Made by a program: the position numbers and the translations under genes. DNA of 64,000 nt, from positions 1,557,501 through 1,621,500 of the forward strand of contig JASFXZ010000020.1 in assembly GCA_032209605.1 (NCBI GenBank), read 5' to 3'. The notes under the pieces are model-generated. The model was not told where the DNA came from. It made no database searches and saw nothing but the letters and a program-made list of their open reading frames with translations. This DNA comes from Mactromeris polynyma. Its lineage: Eukaryota > Mollusca > Bivalvia > Venerida > Mactridae. The stretch's first letter is position 1. The number at the start of each line of letters is the position of its first letter. Of this stretch, positions 45,607 to 58,587 are shown one piece after another.

Positions 45607-48046
45607 ATCATGATAAATCACACAAGAAAACCAACATGTCCCACCAGGGATTGCACCCGGGACCTCTTACATAGCTGTACATAGTAAGTGACATAAGTCA
45701 CCACATTCACGGACATATGTCGCAATAAACAGCATTTATAATACAAAAATAATTATGAATTGAAGTGACAGGGTCAACAAAACCTTTGGCATAATTAACA
45801 ATTACACTGTCAAAGGAGAGAGATAATATGCCTAGTGTATATAAAATATAATATTCATTATGGTAGACCAACAGGTTTACGAGATAGGTCAAGACATCAT
45901 TGTATGCATTCATAAACACCGGTTTGCACATGAGCATGTTAAATTTGAAGAAAGATTCTCTAAACAGGTTCAGTGGTCCATTTGACCCTTAATTAGACCC
46001 TTTCATCCTGGAATTGCCAAAAAGCAACATTTTGACTCTCGGGATTCTGGCTGAAGGGTCAATTTTTCTTTAAATTATAGTTATTTTGGATCTAAGATGG
46101 TCAAATTGGGTAAAAAATTATCAAAATGACCTTTAAACTGAATGATAATACGTTTGAAACGACCCCCCACGAAAACTTGTTAGTAATATTTGACATACGC
46201 ACCGCTTACCAAGTTGTGAGGCATCACGGACTTGAAAAACAAATTCACATCGAATCTAGCTTTAGCGGAGTAAAATAATGATTAATACAAACGACTTTGT
46301 ATGCTTTTAATATCAGTTTTGCTTTGATAATTCAGAATATCGGCCGATATCTTTAGTACCACGAAAACTAGGTGGACCATGATAAGTGTAGTGTACATCG
46401 TAAATGGCATTTTCTTTCCAAACCTAAACTGATAAAGCCTATGTCGAGACTGAATTAGCATGAATAGTCTGGTTCCTGTCAAAACGTAGGAAGGCCAAAT
46501 GTGCCGGTTTCCGTCTGTGTCATTGTATGTAAAGAGACAATAAATCCAAGAACGATACTAGAATTCATGACGATACGGAAATAATTTACCGAATAGGGGC
46601 CTATATATTTTAAATATCCTTGCAATCTACAATAGTCTGTAAGTTACACATGTAAAGGACTTCTAACATATCATACGTCAAACGCACTGAAAACTGAATG
46701 CCAACAACTAAGCGTGTATGTTTACATCAACACCGGGTCATAGGGTGAGGTTGGAAAAGCGATATTGTTTGAGTTGGAAACAAGTGATCTCAAAATAGAA
46801 GGTGAACGTGAAAAATAATTAAACCGTGAAAAATACAATAGGGGTTGATCAAAAATTATCTACTGGCAAGAACTTAAATATATTTATGCGGAGTAGTTGT
46901 TCATTTCGCAATTTCTGAGATATGTATATAATTCCGGGTTATGTACGATGTTCCAGGCGCGAAGGAAGGATTATAAGATTGCGGATGTAGTGGGTTCGGG
47001 AAGGGCGTCCCCTCCCTGTGAGATTTTTTTGTAAAAATCGGTCGTTATCTGTAGAGTAAATTTCACTTCAAATGGATGTAATTCCAAAACCACAGTAAAA
47101 CATCAACATATTAATACTATTCATTTATCACTTTTGATTTGACCTGGAACACACTATATACGGTCCCTGCTCAGACGTAACAATGAGCTCTGGACCTTTT
47201 TTTGCACACCCCTAGGGACTCGAGTAATGTTATATAGTGTTTGATGAGCGAATGAAACCGGCACTGTTCATTGAAATAAATCCGTTAATCTAAATCGGTT
47301 AAACGTGAATATATTTGTGATCTTATTTATTAAAATTGATTGTTTGACGTTTTTTAGTATAAAAGTCTATATAAATGTAGGTCTTTGGTTTAAATAGCGT
47401 TCAGTTACTTTAAATCGATATATATACGGAGCGCATAAAATGTTTATATCAGTTGTCTTGTATACATCCCCCCCCCCCCATTACGTTCATTACGTAGAGT
47501 AACTTCCCTTGACATTCTAGTCGTCAATAACAAAAGTAACGATAGGAGGCCCGACACAGGATATTGGTTAATGATACTACGTACGTAATGTTAGATAAAC
47601 TTAATTGATACAATGTCCTTAATAGTGCAGCTTTTATGGGTAACACTTAACTGTAAGGGTATGAAAACATGAGTAGTGAAAAATAGCACGATTCAAAACA
47701 TAGATCTTATCGCAACTCTCTTGTACGACTGTTAACGAAATTGTTCACATCGACAACAAAAATACCATAAAATAGGAAAATTAGCAGACAACATATCTCA
47801 GTACAGAGGGTATGTGACCACATAAGGTACACATGAGTTTCTGATACACCAATCAGTCAAACCAAACCGAATAGAACTATCATGCCACCCTGAGGAGACT
47901 GGGACGGAGGATCGAACTTACATACATCTTTGAATGAAAATACCTGATAACAGGGCGATTAACACAAAGCATATCTGCCTACAGAGGTAATGTGACCCCA
48001 TAAGTCGGCGATTATGTATACACGAGAGTCAGTAACAACAACATCG

Positions 48047-48258
48047 GTCCGTCCGTCCGTCCGTCCGTCCGTCCGTCCGTCCGTCCGTCCGTCCGTCCGT
48101 CCGTCCGTCCGTCCGTCCGTCCGTCCGTCCGTCCGTCCGTCCGTCCGTCCGTCCGTCCGTCCGTCCGTCCGTCCGTCCGTCCGTCCGTCCGTCCGTCCGT
48201 CCGTCCGTCCGTCCGTCCGTCCGTCCGTCCGTCCGTCCGTCCGTCCGTCCGTCCGTCC
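48047..48258 (+). repeat. Perfect (CCGT)n microsatellite, 53 units
   Basis: 212 bp of uninterrupted gtcc repeat. It creates poly(SVRP) and poly(GRTD) open frames on the two strands, which are artefacts. Confidence 0.98.
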
Positions 48259-50409
48259 ACTGCCAGGACTCCTCTTAAATGTATGAATGACAGGTACGCG
48301 TCAGTGCAAAATAAAGACACAATATGTGATAGAAGAATGTGAAGTGAGAAAGTAGAGAGGATTTATTTGATAGCGTTAAAGAAGAGAAAAGTTTAAAACG
48401 AAACGTTTCACAATTGATTCAACGGTTAGGGGGGCAGCACAACGATTGTTTGAACCCCTCTTACTTTGGTTTAGTTACTGTTGTGAAAGGAAGGGTTGTT
48501 CCTCACACCACTGTACTGGGGAAAAAATGTTTTAAGTAATTTGATGACGTATGTACAGGTATGTATAAGTGAATGGATGCATGTGACGGGTCATCCTTTA
48601 TGGTTTGCTGAAGATATAATGGTTAGGGAATTGCCACCGATTGGTGAACTATTTTGTAGAACATAAATAGCTTACAATTGTTTCTTATCGACTCGAGACT
48701 TTGCCAGCCAAGCTCACGCTGCATGTGGGTGACACTGTCGTGTGGAGAATAATTGAGTATATTATGGTGTACTTTGATACAAACACCTGAAAACTTCTAA
48801 AATGTGAAAGAACACGCAATATATTCTATTACATTTTAATATAAAACACAATTTTGTATGATAAATTATGATAGATTTGAGTAGTGCAAAACAAAGCTGG
48901 AAAAGAGATGCTATCATAGAAAAGACATAACATATGGATAACAACTTGTATATATTTACGAATCACTGCAGCACCTACATAACAACTAACAGTTTAAAGA
49001 TAAGATACGCTTTCTTTAACGTCGCATATGATCAACAAGTAACAACGAACAATTCAAAACGAAAGTTACAAACACATGAACAAACGGCAAAACTAGCAAT
49101 TGACAGGAATAGAGATATCAACTTGTATATACGGATCACTGCAGCGCATTTCGTATATAAAAACGATATTTTTATTTAGAAAAAAAACATGAACAAACAA
49201 AACTAGTACATGACAAGAATAGAGACGATATATAAAATATGTGCAGTCTCTTATATTTCCCGGGTAACTAACCAGTACTAGCATGTTCTTCGTATTAAAT
49301 GTAACTCAGCCAACTTTCCCACATGCAAACTACTTCAGTTATTGTCGTTCACAATCATTTTATGATGGAGAAGATAAACACATTTATTGTATTTCAGGGA
49401 GCATAGCTAAACCTGTTTGTACTTAAAGCATATAGGCGATTAACAGTTTATAGGTGTGCTCCTTGATCATGTTCATTTTGGACATTAAAAAAATTGTCAA
49501 CTTTTGCCAAATCAGGATATATTGTTTAATATCTACATATTATCAACAAAGTGCACAACGAAATGGCTTCTACTTCTCTTGTGACAAGGTTTATTACTTA
49601 AGGCTGACTGGGGGTAGACCTGTACAGGAGGGGTTGTCTCCTGGAAATCAAAAGGTTGGGACGTGTTAGTATTTAAACAAGATAATACCAGTCCCCGGAG
49701 CCCCCTGAAGGGAAAGGAATCATACTCCCGCACCAACCATCACTCGGCACTGTGCGCCTCAAGTGCGAGGCATTTGTCCTCATTATTTGCACCCCCCTTC
49801 TGGAATTTCTGGAACCGGGCCTGCTGTGACTTGTTACTCAGGTCCATACATGGATACATGCATGCAGCAGGGAGCTGGAGGATATCTGTTACAACAACCT
49901 TTTAAAGGTGATAGCCAATGTCGGCATTATTTTGACAAACTGAAAAATTAACAGGCAATTACCTGCAATTATCGTTAATTGATCCCAGGCCAATTATTAC
50001 CGCAATACCTTTTTGTATTTAACTACTCATTCTTCTCGACTTTATAAAACATAAAACTTTTATTTATTATTTGATAAACACATATAATTAAAGCTCTGAC
50101 ATACAAAATACTTCCGAAATATAATATACGCTTTAAAACCAAATTTTGTTGTTTTGACGATTGAAAAGTAATAATTATTCCGACTGTTTTATTGTTTCGT
50201 TTCTGTAAACCTCAATCTTATATTATTATTTTGTTCACGTGTGCGGATTTAAAATTGAATCATAATTGATATTGTGTTATTTAACACTTATGGGTATCAC
50301 GGACATGATGGTTTATATGTCCGTGTGAGTATGTAATAAATAGGTCATATTTAATCAGAATAATTACTGATATTAATATTATCATTATAATCCTAATAAA
50401 AAAACTTTG

Positions 50410-50651
50410 ACGAATCGTTATTTGACTGTGGCGAATCGTTATTTGACTGTGGCGAATCCTTTTTTTGACTGTGGCGAATCGTTATTTGACTGTGGCGAAT
50501 CGTTATTTGACTGTGGCGAATCGTTATTTGACTGTGGCGAATCGTTATTTGACTGTGGCGAATCGTTATTTGACTGTGGCGAATCGTTATTTGACTGTGG
50601 CGAATCGTTATTTGACTGTGGCGAATCGTTATTTGACTGTGGCGAATCGTT
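50410..50651 (+). repeat. 21-bp tandem array, about 11-12 copies
   Basis: Unit gcgaatcgttatttgactgtg, almost perfect; one unit has a ctttttttg variant. Stop-free in several frames because 21 is a multiple of 3. Confidence 0.95.
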
Positions 50652-50835
50652 AGTAATTCCTTTTTTCCTTTCTTGAACACAAGAATAACATTTGCAGATG
50701 TCCACATTTTAGATAAAACAACCGTATCTAAGGATTTCTGAAAACGAATTTATACTATATTTTGGCTAACTGCTTGATTGAACCTCATTACGGGCCTCAA
50801 TTCGAGTAAGGGAGGTAATTATTGTATACTACTAC

Positions 50836-51060
50836 GGCATTCTCGACAGCTCTCGGGCATTTCCGTACCTCTTCGTTACTCGGATAACATCCTCTAGTGT
50901 ATATAAGGCGGAACACTATGTAGCAAAACTCAACATTTTGTGCGGTCAAGATATAGTTCTCGTGAAACGGATTTATAATTTCAATAACTTCGATAAATTC
51001 ACTTAAGAGATGGATTATCGTTGTCATTTCTAGTTAAAAACTCGCATATTTCAGTCTTCA
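50836..51060 (+). repeat. Dispersed repeat, ctcgacagctctcgg family (copy 2), upstream of TRIM-like gene
   Basis: Matches 25963-26200 over most of its length. It ends about 90 bp before the TRIM-like ATG and carries a TATA-like motif absent from the other copy. Confidence 0.75.
50900..50907 (+). promoter_or_regulatory. TATA-box-like TATATAAG upstream of the TRIM-like gene
   Basis: Lies 245 bp upstream of the ATG at 51152, inside a dispersed repeat. Start of transcription near 50930 would give a 5' leader of about 220 nt. Position-based inference only. Confidence 0.35.
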
Positions 51061-51151
51061 TATTCCTTATTGTCTGTTAGCGTAGCTGGGTGTTGCCAAC
51101 TTCCTTTTTCTTTCTGAAATCGAAGGTTGGTTCAAAGTAAAAACATAGAAA

Positions 51152-51495
51152 ATGGCGTCTGGAGGGCGTTCTCAGCTGAAATGGTCGGATGAAGCATTTG
51201 ATGTGCTGTGTACTGCTTGTGCACGAGACAACAAGACAGCAGAAGCTGTGAAATATTGTGTAGAATGCGGTGGATATTGTTGTAAGTCATGTACCGACGC
51301 TCACAAGAAGTTCCCGGCACTGAGAAACCACAATTTGCTTGATGTCAGTCAAGGAAAGCAAGCGGGTGGTCAACAATCATGTTTGTTGGAAATACCTACA
51401 GAACAATGTAGCGTACATAAAGGCAAAGTGGTGGACATGTACTGTGAAGGACATGATGTTGTTGGCTGTTCTACATGCTTCTTTAAACATCACAA
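51152..51495 (+). CDS. TRIM-like gene exon 1 (B-boxes)
   Basis: Encodes residues 1-114 and part of 115, both zinc-binding B-box regions up to FFKHHK. Donor gtactt at 51496. Confidence 0.9.
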
Positions 51496-53591
51496 GTACT
51501 TACTTTATTTACATCAATATCAACTTTACGTTAGAATTATAATTACCTCTCCACTACACTCCTCCCCCTTACGGCATTATAGCCAACCACCATGGGCCGT
51601 CAAACACCGCTGTCAGCATTGAGGTAGATTTGGGGCTCGAACCCATGACCCCCTAAAAACTAGTATGGCGCTCTACCGACTCAGCTGACTGGGCAGCCGT
51701 CGAACCGCACACAAGTACAGAATTATAATTACCTCTCCATAACAAAGTGAGCTCGAACCCATGGCCCCTAAAACTAGTACGGCGCTCTACCGACTGAGGT
51801 GACCGGGCAGCCGTCCAACCCCACACCATTACAGAATTATAATTACCTCTTCACAACACAGAAAAGTGAGCTCGAACCCACGTCCCCCTCAACACTGATA
51901 AGGACCTAGTCCTATTATACATGTACATGTTCATTTTATTAAAATTAATTTAATCATTTCCGTTACAACTTGCACACTTCTTTTTAAATTGTAGAAATAT
52001 TCAACAGACAGAATTTATGTATTTTTATCATTCACAGTGTATAATAATGAACCAAAACTTACTGAATCAAGCTATAGATTTACATACTTTAAGTATGTCA
52101 GTGCTCAATTTTACACCGTTAAGGACTTCAATTATATCAATAGGCTACATATATATATATATATGAACATTGTCACAACGTCCCATGTTTTAAATGTGTT
52201 TTCTATACATATATGCAGAATGTAATTATAAATCATTCCATTTCAGATCTTGTCAAGACAGTCACATCCATTCTATACCAGACATGATTGACGCCATGTT
52301 TAAGTTGTCTGACTGCAAACAGACGCACAGCCTTCTGAAAGAAATGATGGAATCCATGGAAACTGCAAGTAAATCTACAAATACCCACCTTCAGACTTTG
52401 AAGAAAGCAAAGAACGAAGCTTTAGGTCAAGTCAGTACATTCCAAAAAGCATTAGAAGCCATCTTGAGTAAAATTGCCGAGTCGTCACGCAAAGAAATAG
52501 AAGTTGTATACAAACAACTAGAAACAAATATTCTACAAGCCAAGCAAAGTGTTGATAACATCTGTAAAGATTTGCAGACGACAGACGACAAGTTAAATCA
52601 ATCAGAAGGAAATAGAGCCCAACGTTTTGTTTGTACGAAAATTGCCCAAGAAAAAATAAAAGAAGCAGACGGTGAGAAGATGAAGCAAGAATTACAACAT
52701 AATACAGACATAGATATATCATTCATTCCTGACCAATCATTGATGGAATATATCCAAGCTTTACAAGGTATTGGTCGTGTACAGAAACATGACCCCTACA
52801 ACATCAAAGGAAGTAGAGATATTACCATAAAACTTTCTCATGATTCTGTGACAAGCAATTCCTGGGGATGTTGTCTGACACAAGATAACCAACTACTTGT
52901 CACAGATATAAACAATAGGAAACTAAAACGTATTGATATACAGAAGATGTCAGTTGTTGACTATTGTACTTTAGATTCTGCACCTTGTGGTGTATGTTGT
53001 ATCAGTAAACATGAAGTTGCTGTTGCATGTCGGGATGACAACAAGATCCAGTTTGTTTCCATTCATAACAAGATGACTCCTACAAGACAAATTAAAATGT
53101 CTCATCGTTGTTATGGTATTGCTTTCAAGGATGGTCAGCTTTATGTGACAGATGGTGATGCTTCACTCTATGTTTATGATATGACTGGTACCCTGCTGAA
53201 GACAATTACACGAGACAATGCTGGGAATGATCTGTTCACCTGTAGTCGACATGTTACATTCAATGAAAGTGGAGACAGAATGTTTGTTGGAGGTGGGCAC
53301 AATGGACTTGTATGTTTTGATGGGATGGGAAATTATTTGTCCACTTTTACAGACACTGACCTGTCGTGGGTAGTTGGTGTATGTGTTGATGGTAGAGGAA
53401 ACATGTTTGTAGTTGGGTGCGGGTCACATAATGTGGTACAATTCAGTGAGAATGGGAAGAAACTTGGTGTGGTTGTGAAGGAAGGAGATGGATTACAACA
53501 TCCAGGCTCAGTGTGTTTTCATCAGGGACTGAATAGAATGTTTGTTACCATGTCGGGCAGTGATGTAGTGAAAATGTATGAACTAGAGTAA
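51152..53591 (+). CDS. TRIM-like protein: two B-boxes, coiled coil, beta-propeller (no RING)
   Basis: Two exons, 51152-51495 and 52247-53591, joined in phase 2, give 562 residues. The ATG context (gaaaATGG) is good. Residues 20-60 form a B-box (C20, C23, C36, C39, C44, C47, H51, H60). Residues 86-117 form a second (C86, H89, C98, H101, C106, C109, H113/H114). About 135-225 is a charged coiled coil (KEMMESMETASKS to ICKDLQTTDD). From about 280 to the end are repeats such as LLVTDINNRKLKRID and LYVTDGDASLYVYD, typical of an NHL-like propeller. TRIM relatives with RING act as E3 ligases in signalling and innate immunity; this one lacks RING, so it would need partners or act as a scaffold. It resembles the expanded molluscan TRIM56/TRIM45-like genes. 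The intron contains SINEs. Confidence 0.92.
51591..51711 (-). mobile_element. tRNA-Thr-like SINE in TRIM-like intron
   Basis: On the minus strand: gacggctgcccagtcagctg, gtcggtagagcgcc, catactagtttttag, catgggttcgagcccc, and a tail with cagcggtgtttgacggccca. Same family as 62580. Confidence 0.7.
51748..51831 (-). mobile_element. tRNA-Thr-like SINE fragment, adjacent copy
   Basis: On the minus strand: ggttggacggctgcccggtc, agtcggtagagcgcc, gtactagttttag, atgggttcgagc. With the neighbouring copy it forms a head-to-tail pair separated by an agaattataattacctctcc block that recurs at 51835. Confidence 0.65.
52247..53591 (+). CDS. TRIM-like gene exon 2 (coiled coil and propeller)
   Basis: Acceptor ccatttcag at 52246, then SCQDSHIHSIPDMIDAMFKL onward to KMYELE and TAA at 53589-53591. 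Continuous 1,344-nt frame. Confidence 0.92.
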
Positions 53592-53902
53592 TCAAACATA
53601 TTGTGAGATAACAGAGTTGTCCACTCTGTGTACATGTATTATTGGTATTACTACACAACAACTGTACATGTATTTGGTTTGTTCTATTTTTAGATAATAT
53701 TATGTTATGTTCTATTTTTAGATGTAACCAAATTTCAAGATAATATGACAGTTATCATGTAGGATCTAAGATATAAATATGTTTGTATTTATTGTTTAAA
53801 TACAGTATGTTAGTACTTTTTTAAAGATACATAACATGTTTCCGTCTCTTCTCTGATAGCTGTATAGATAGAATATACTGAAATTGCAAATTAAAGGGAG
53901 GT

Positions 53903-53908
53903 AATAAA
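53903..53908 (+). promoter_or_regulatory. Likely poly(A) signal of TRIM-like gene
   Basis: First AATAAA after the stop, 312 bp downstream. Confidence 0.5.
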
Positions 53909-54499
53909 ATTATAAACATTTAGATTTTGAATGTAATGCTATGAATGATAATAAAATTAAATGTACCAAATTGAACAGAGATAAAAATTAGTTTAAACAT
54001 GTATGATATATCAAAAAGTTGATAATTACAAAATAACTATATTTTTTGTATTAAGTTATTTAAGTATTGAGCACAGAGGATATTGAGTACATTTTTTGCA
54101 AATCTCATTTAAATACAAGTTCATAATATACAGTGTTTAATTTCTTAATTGTATAATTATTTACTTGATTGTTTTATTTAAAATATATTAATTAAGTACT
54201 GTATAATTATGTTGTGAAGTTCATGACATGAGAATGTTAGCGAATTTCGTGAATTTAAGAAAGTTGTAAAAATATCCGACTGTTTACTTTTCCGTGTTCA
54301 CAGAAGGCAAGAATATATTTACTTGACTACTCAATATAACAATGCATGTACTCATTTTGGCGATTGGCAAACACTTCTGCTCGCGAAACATCGGAAATGG
54401 CAGTTTTATGACTATTTTTATTCAAGACCATATCCATGTGTACAGTACAATAATAAACCAGTATAACAAGAACATGAACCAAAGATTCATCATTTATAG

Positions 54500-54690
54500 T
54501 TGGCCCAGTGGCTCAATGGTTAATGCTGTAGGTCATGAGTTCGATCCCTCGTTCAGCCAGGTGAAAATAGAAACGCGTCCCACCTAACATAGAACTGGTA
54601 TGTAACCAGGAAATACTGGTGAGATGATAGAAAAATTGTAACTTTACGACGGGTCACATTGGCACTGTACGGTGACCGTATTTTTAAGTT
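54500..54690 (+). mobile_element. tRNA-like SINE
   Basis: Head ttggcccagtggctcaatgg, box-B-like gagttcgatccctcg, and a body with catagaactggtatgtaacc and gacgggtcacattggcactg. Not a functional tRNA; it has no anticodon stem of normal length. Confidence 0.5.
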
Positions 54691-55344
54691 CCAAAGTATG
54701 TGTTTTAGCCTATACTGCTCTAAATCCACCTTCAGCTTTCAACAGTACCTTCATAATGTGCAGGTACATATCGGGGAAATATCTTAATTGTGCAGCGGTT
54801 GTCGACCTCTTTAATAACGGTAATTTGCATAATTTGTTTTGAAGATTCGTATATTTTATGCTTGGCTTCGTTTTCTGTGTAACTGTTTGTGTTGATGGAG
54901 TGTGGGATAGTAGATATGAAATGTATTTATAGATTTGTTTAGGTAAACACATGATAAAAAAAAATGAGTATAATATTGCTTTATTGGTTTGATTAAGATT
55001 GGTTAAATACATGTTAAATGTGTGTTTGATTGCTGTAATATATTCTAGGCTTGGTAGTGTGGATTTTGTTATTATGTTAGTATTGTACCATACTCTTGAA
55101 TTGATCACGCTATACAGTGCAATCTCTCTCCAGGGCATCTTTCTCTGTAAGACCCAAATTTCGAGGACTATTGAGAAAGTGGTTGTAAATTTCATCTTGC
55201 GTTTAGATGTTGATGTGCTTTTATTAGTGATTAATTTGGTAATACGATTTTACTGCAGGATCAATCATATTGTTGAAGAGTTTTTGTTGCTCAAGATAAG
55301 GTCGCCCAGGAGAGATTATACTGTAGGTAGTTTAAAATTATATA

Positions 55345-55860
55345 TATGTAGCCCACCTTAGCACGAACTGCTCCTTGTGAGCTATTAAGATCATTGGCTT
55401 TCTGTCATCCGTTGTCTGTCAACATTTTTTAAACGACATCACCTAAATCGCAAACATGGATTTTGTCAAAACTTCACAGGAAAGATCCGCGTGGTGGTCC
55501 TCCTTCAAGGTGAGTTTGCTGCCTTAGTAGGTCACAGGAGCTAAAATTAGATTTTAAAGGCGAATAAAATATTCTTGTACAAAACCTTTAGGCATAAGAG
55601 CTTTGAAATTTGATTTGTACCACTGTAAATAGCCCTCTTAAAAGCCTGTATGAATTATTCAGTTCCGCCACAAGGAGGCGGGCCCTTGTTCCTTATATGT
55701 ATATAGCGGAAACTATAAACGACATCCCTCCTAAAATTGCTTCATTGATTTTGACTGAACTTGACACAAATGATCCTTAGAAGGTCATAATTCAGCCAAG
55801 CTGGCAGTGCACTCCGGTGAGCTATGTAAGGCCATCATGGCCATCTAGTTTCATTTGTTA
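55345..55860 (+). repeat. Decayed dispersed repeat
   Basis: Contains ccttgtgagctattaagatc, ctgtcatccgttgtctgtca, aaacgacatc (twice), gcgggcccttgttcctta and actccggtgagctatgtaag. These phrases are typical of a repeat common in mollusc genomes. Boundaries uncertain. Confidence 0.45.
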
Positions 55861-56057
55861 TATAGTGCAATTTCAATGTATGTATATATTTGTTGTATTG
55901 TCATCAATATTATAAACAATTGTCTTGAAATTTAATTGAAATAGAGAATGTATATATCACATAATTAATACTGATGTTATTGATTTTGATTATTAGATGA
56001 AAGGAGTGTGTTTCAGATATTTTGTTACATGAAATGATGTATCAAATTACTTGTGAA

Positions 56058-56350
56058 TACCGTATTCATTCTATTTAACTACCGGGTGGTTACTAGAATG
56101 ACGATCAGGTCATCAGTTGGGGATGGGCGATAATTAGAGATACATTCAGGTGAAGTCGTCCACAAAAAAGTGAAGTGTGAATGTATATTAAAAACGAAAT
56201 TAGGAAACTGTCAGTGTGAACGTATGAATGTTTTGTTTGCGTTATGGGATATGCGTTAAATTGTCAAATTTTGACTGAAGATGGCAGTTTCCTTTCCTTA
56301 AAAAGTGGGATGGGCGTTTATTAGAGCATGAGCGTTAAATAGAATTATTA
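56058..56350. mobile_element. Degenerate TIR MITE
   Basis: Left end taccgtattcattctattta and right end, inverted, ccataataattctatttaac; inside are paired gggatgggcg blocks at 56118 and 56308. Probably a non-autonomous DNA element. Confidence 0.45.
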
Positions 56351-56730
56351 TGGTTAAAGCTTAATAATGTAATTTTATTTTTATGTATATGAATAATTAT
56401 GCTGCATGCTATAAAATTGTTGTAGTAGCTTGCCTATGACATGGTTTAAGCGAGCAGCAGTGATTGGTCTGTGTCAGGCTATCAACCATACATGTAGTGT
56501 ATATTTTGTTGTAAATATCACATCTTATCTCTAATCTTAACTTATTGGGTCAATCAGGCACGAAGATCATATGCGTTATGCCCGCATGGTCCTTTGAAAT
56601 TTGATTTGCTAAATTTGATTAAATTTAATTTCTAGGTGACCAAGGGCAACATGTCAAGCCCGCTTATTGTCAAGAGATGAACAGGATATGGTCATATAAT
56701 GCTGTACAGTGCATATCTATTACACAAATT

Positions 56731-57058
56731 CTTTGACCCTATCATGAACATGGTATTCCCTGTTTAAATGTCTCATGACCATGTTATTTGCTGTTTGACC
56801 GTATCATGACCATGTTATTATCTGTTTGACCGTATCATGACCATGTTATTTGCTGTTTGACCGTATCATGACCATGTTATTTGCTGTTTGACCGTATCAT
56901 GACCATGTTATTTGCTGTTTGACCGTATCATGACCATGTTATTTGCTGTTTCACCGTATCATGACCATGTTATTTGCTGTTTCACCGTATCATGACCATG
57001 TTATTTGCTGTTTGACCGTATCATGACCATGTTATTTGCTGTTTGACCGTATCATGAC
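56731..57058 (+). repeat. 31-bp tandem array, about 10-11 copies
   Basis: Unit tgtttgaccgtatcatgacc plus atgttatttgc. The 5' units are more diverged, as expected for array edges. Confidence 0.95.
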
Positions 57059-57519
57059 TCGTGCTCTATCGATAGTTACAGTTCCAAGACACTCCATTAA
57101 GTCAAAACTCAAAAACCTTCGAAACTGTTTTCGAGAATCAGTTTAATATGGACATCGGCTTTTTAGGTATTTAACTGAAAATTATTCAGTAATTTAAAGA
57201 AAAAAATCAGAGATATAAATGGGCTAGAAAATTCATAGACCAAAAGGTTGTGCCATAGTGACACCTATTAACAGTTTTTCCCCCCTCAGTTTATAAGCAG
57301 ACCATTGAATTTTAAAGAGACATAATTATGAATATTTTACTGGTAAATGTATGTTTTTATTCTTTTGCCATTATTGTTTGATTTTTGCATGTTTTAGTTA
57401 TTAATTTGTATAAGGTAATGGATCCTTCCAATTAATATCAGTGTTATACCCACTTAAAAGTAAAATTGTTAAACATATAATTATGCTTTCATATTTTAGA
57501 TCAGCAAATGTTTAATTTT

Positions 57520-57819
57520 AGTTTTTACAGAATTTATATTCCATGTTATTTGTATGAATAAGTGCATGAAGTTTTTACAGAATTTATATTCCATGTTATT
57601 TGTATGAATAAGTACATGAAGTTTTTACAGAATTTATATTCCATGTTATTTGTATGAATAAGTGCATGAAGTTTTTACAGAATTTATATTCCATGTTATT
57701 TGTATGAATAAGTGCATGAAGTTTTTACAGAATTTATATTCCATGTTATTTGTATGAATAAGTGCATGAAGTTTTTACAGAATTTATATTCCATGTTATT
57801 TGTATGAATAAGTACATGA
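57520..57819 (+). repeat. 50-bp tandem array, 6 copies
   Basis: Unit agtttttacagaatttatat plus tccatgttatttgtatgaataagtgcatga (written in two parts at the 20-base limit: tccatgttatttgtatgaat, aagtgcatga). Only g/a variation in the aagtgc position. Confidence 0.95.
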
Positions 57820-58587
57820 AACATGATTCAGTTTGGGCAAGTACTCTTTTTAATAATTTTCTGTGGATAGATAAATTTTCTGGGATTTAAGCACCCCTGA
57901 TTAATCAGTGTATCTCTACCTATTCTCTCTCTTTTATCTTGTAAAGTTTAATCAAATTAAAGTCATACAGCAGCTTCTACATGTTTTGGTTATTACTGTT
58001 GTTTTATTATTAATGCATCAATTTATATTATTGAAATTAACTGGTTTCAATTGCTGTTAGTTTGTATTGAGGTTGGCATCTGTCAAAAATCACCTTCTAA
58101 GAGTCCGTTCAGTACTTTGATTTGTTTATAGAGATTGGAGATATGAATGCAGACAAAACGGCCCCGCTAAAATGGCCCAGACAAAACGGCCCAGATTTCT
58201 GGACGAAACGCCCCAGATTGTCATGGAAAGATGTCAAAATAAGTTTTTAATGTGTGTTTGCATACCATCATGGCATCGAGATGGAATCATATATATGTGA
58301 AACTAAGCTTCTGGACTATTTTCAACTACAACAACAACAAACTTGGAGGAAGCATCCTTGACAGGTCCTATTAAACACTGCAATGTAACGCTTTTGTATT
58401 TTTTGGCCAGTTATTTTGTTAAATTGGAAGCGCTGATTGTCAAACCATTGCTTTGGTAAGCCTGGACACTTCTTATAAGTCACCTCTTGTCATAATTTCC
58501 GCAATGAACCCTTTTTTGACCCCGGAATCATACAAACCATCAACTATTGTACAAATTTCCTGGAAAATTTTGTTCGATGTTGTACTG

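Larger units (their letters stand above)
36710..50835. other. Intergenic region between divergent genes, no gene seen
   Basis: Between the MBLAC1-like first coding exon and the TRIM-like promoter. Contains nested TIR elements, SINEs, a 69-bp array, a CCGT microsatellite and a 21-bp array. The 5' untranslated exon and promoter of the MBLAC1-like gene must lie here but cannot be placed. A palindromic CRE-like TGACGTCA is at 37500-37507. I see nothing supportable in 37510-38990, 39200-40900, 44300-45350, 45620-48040 or 48300-50400 beyond AT-rich sequence and small open frames. Confidence 0.6.

Noticed and set aside
48012..48320. Poly-(GRTD) or poly-(SVRP) protein
   Set aside because: Pure translation of the CCGT microsatellite.
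49454..49951. Cluster of 60-80-codon open frames
   Set aside because: Short, overlapping, no motif; may be a dispersed repeat but a second copy was not found in the window.
54710..55361. Open frames of 161 (minus) and 120 (plus) codons
   Set aside because: Overlapping on opposite strands in AT-rich DNA with no domain similarity that I recognise; probably chance.
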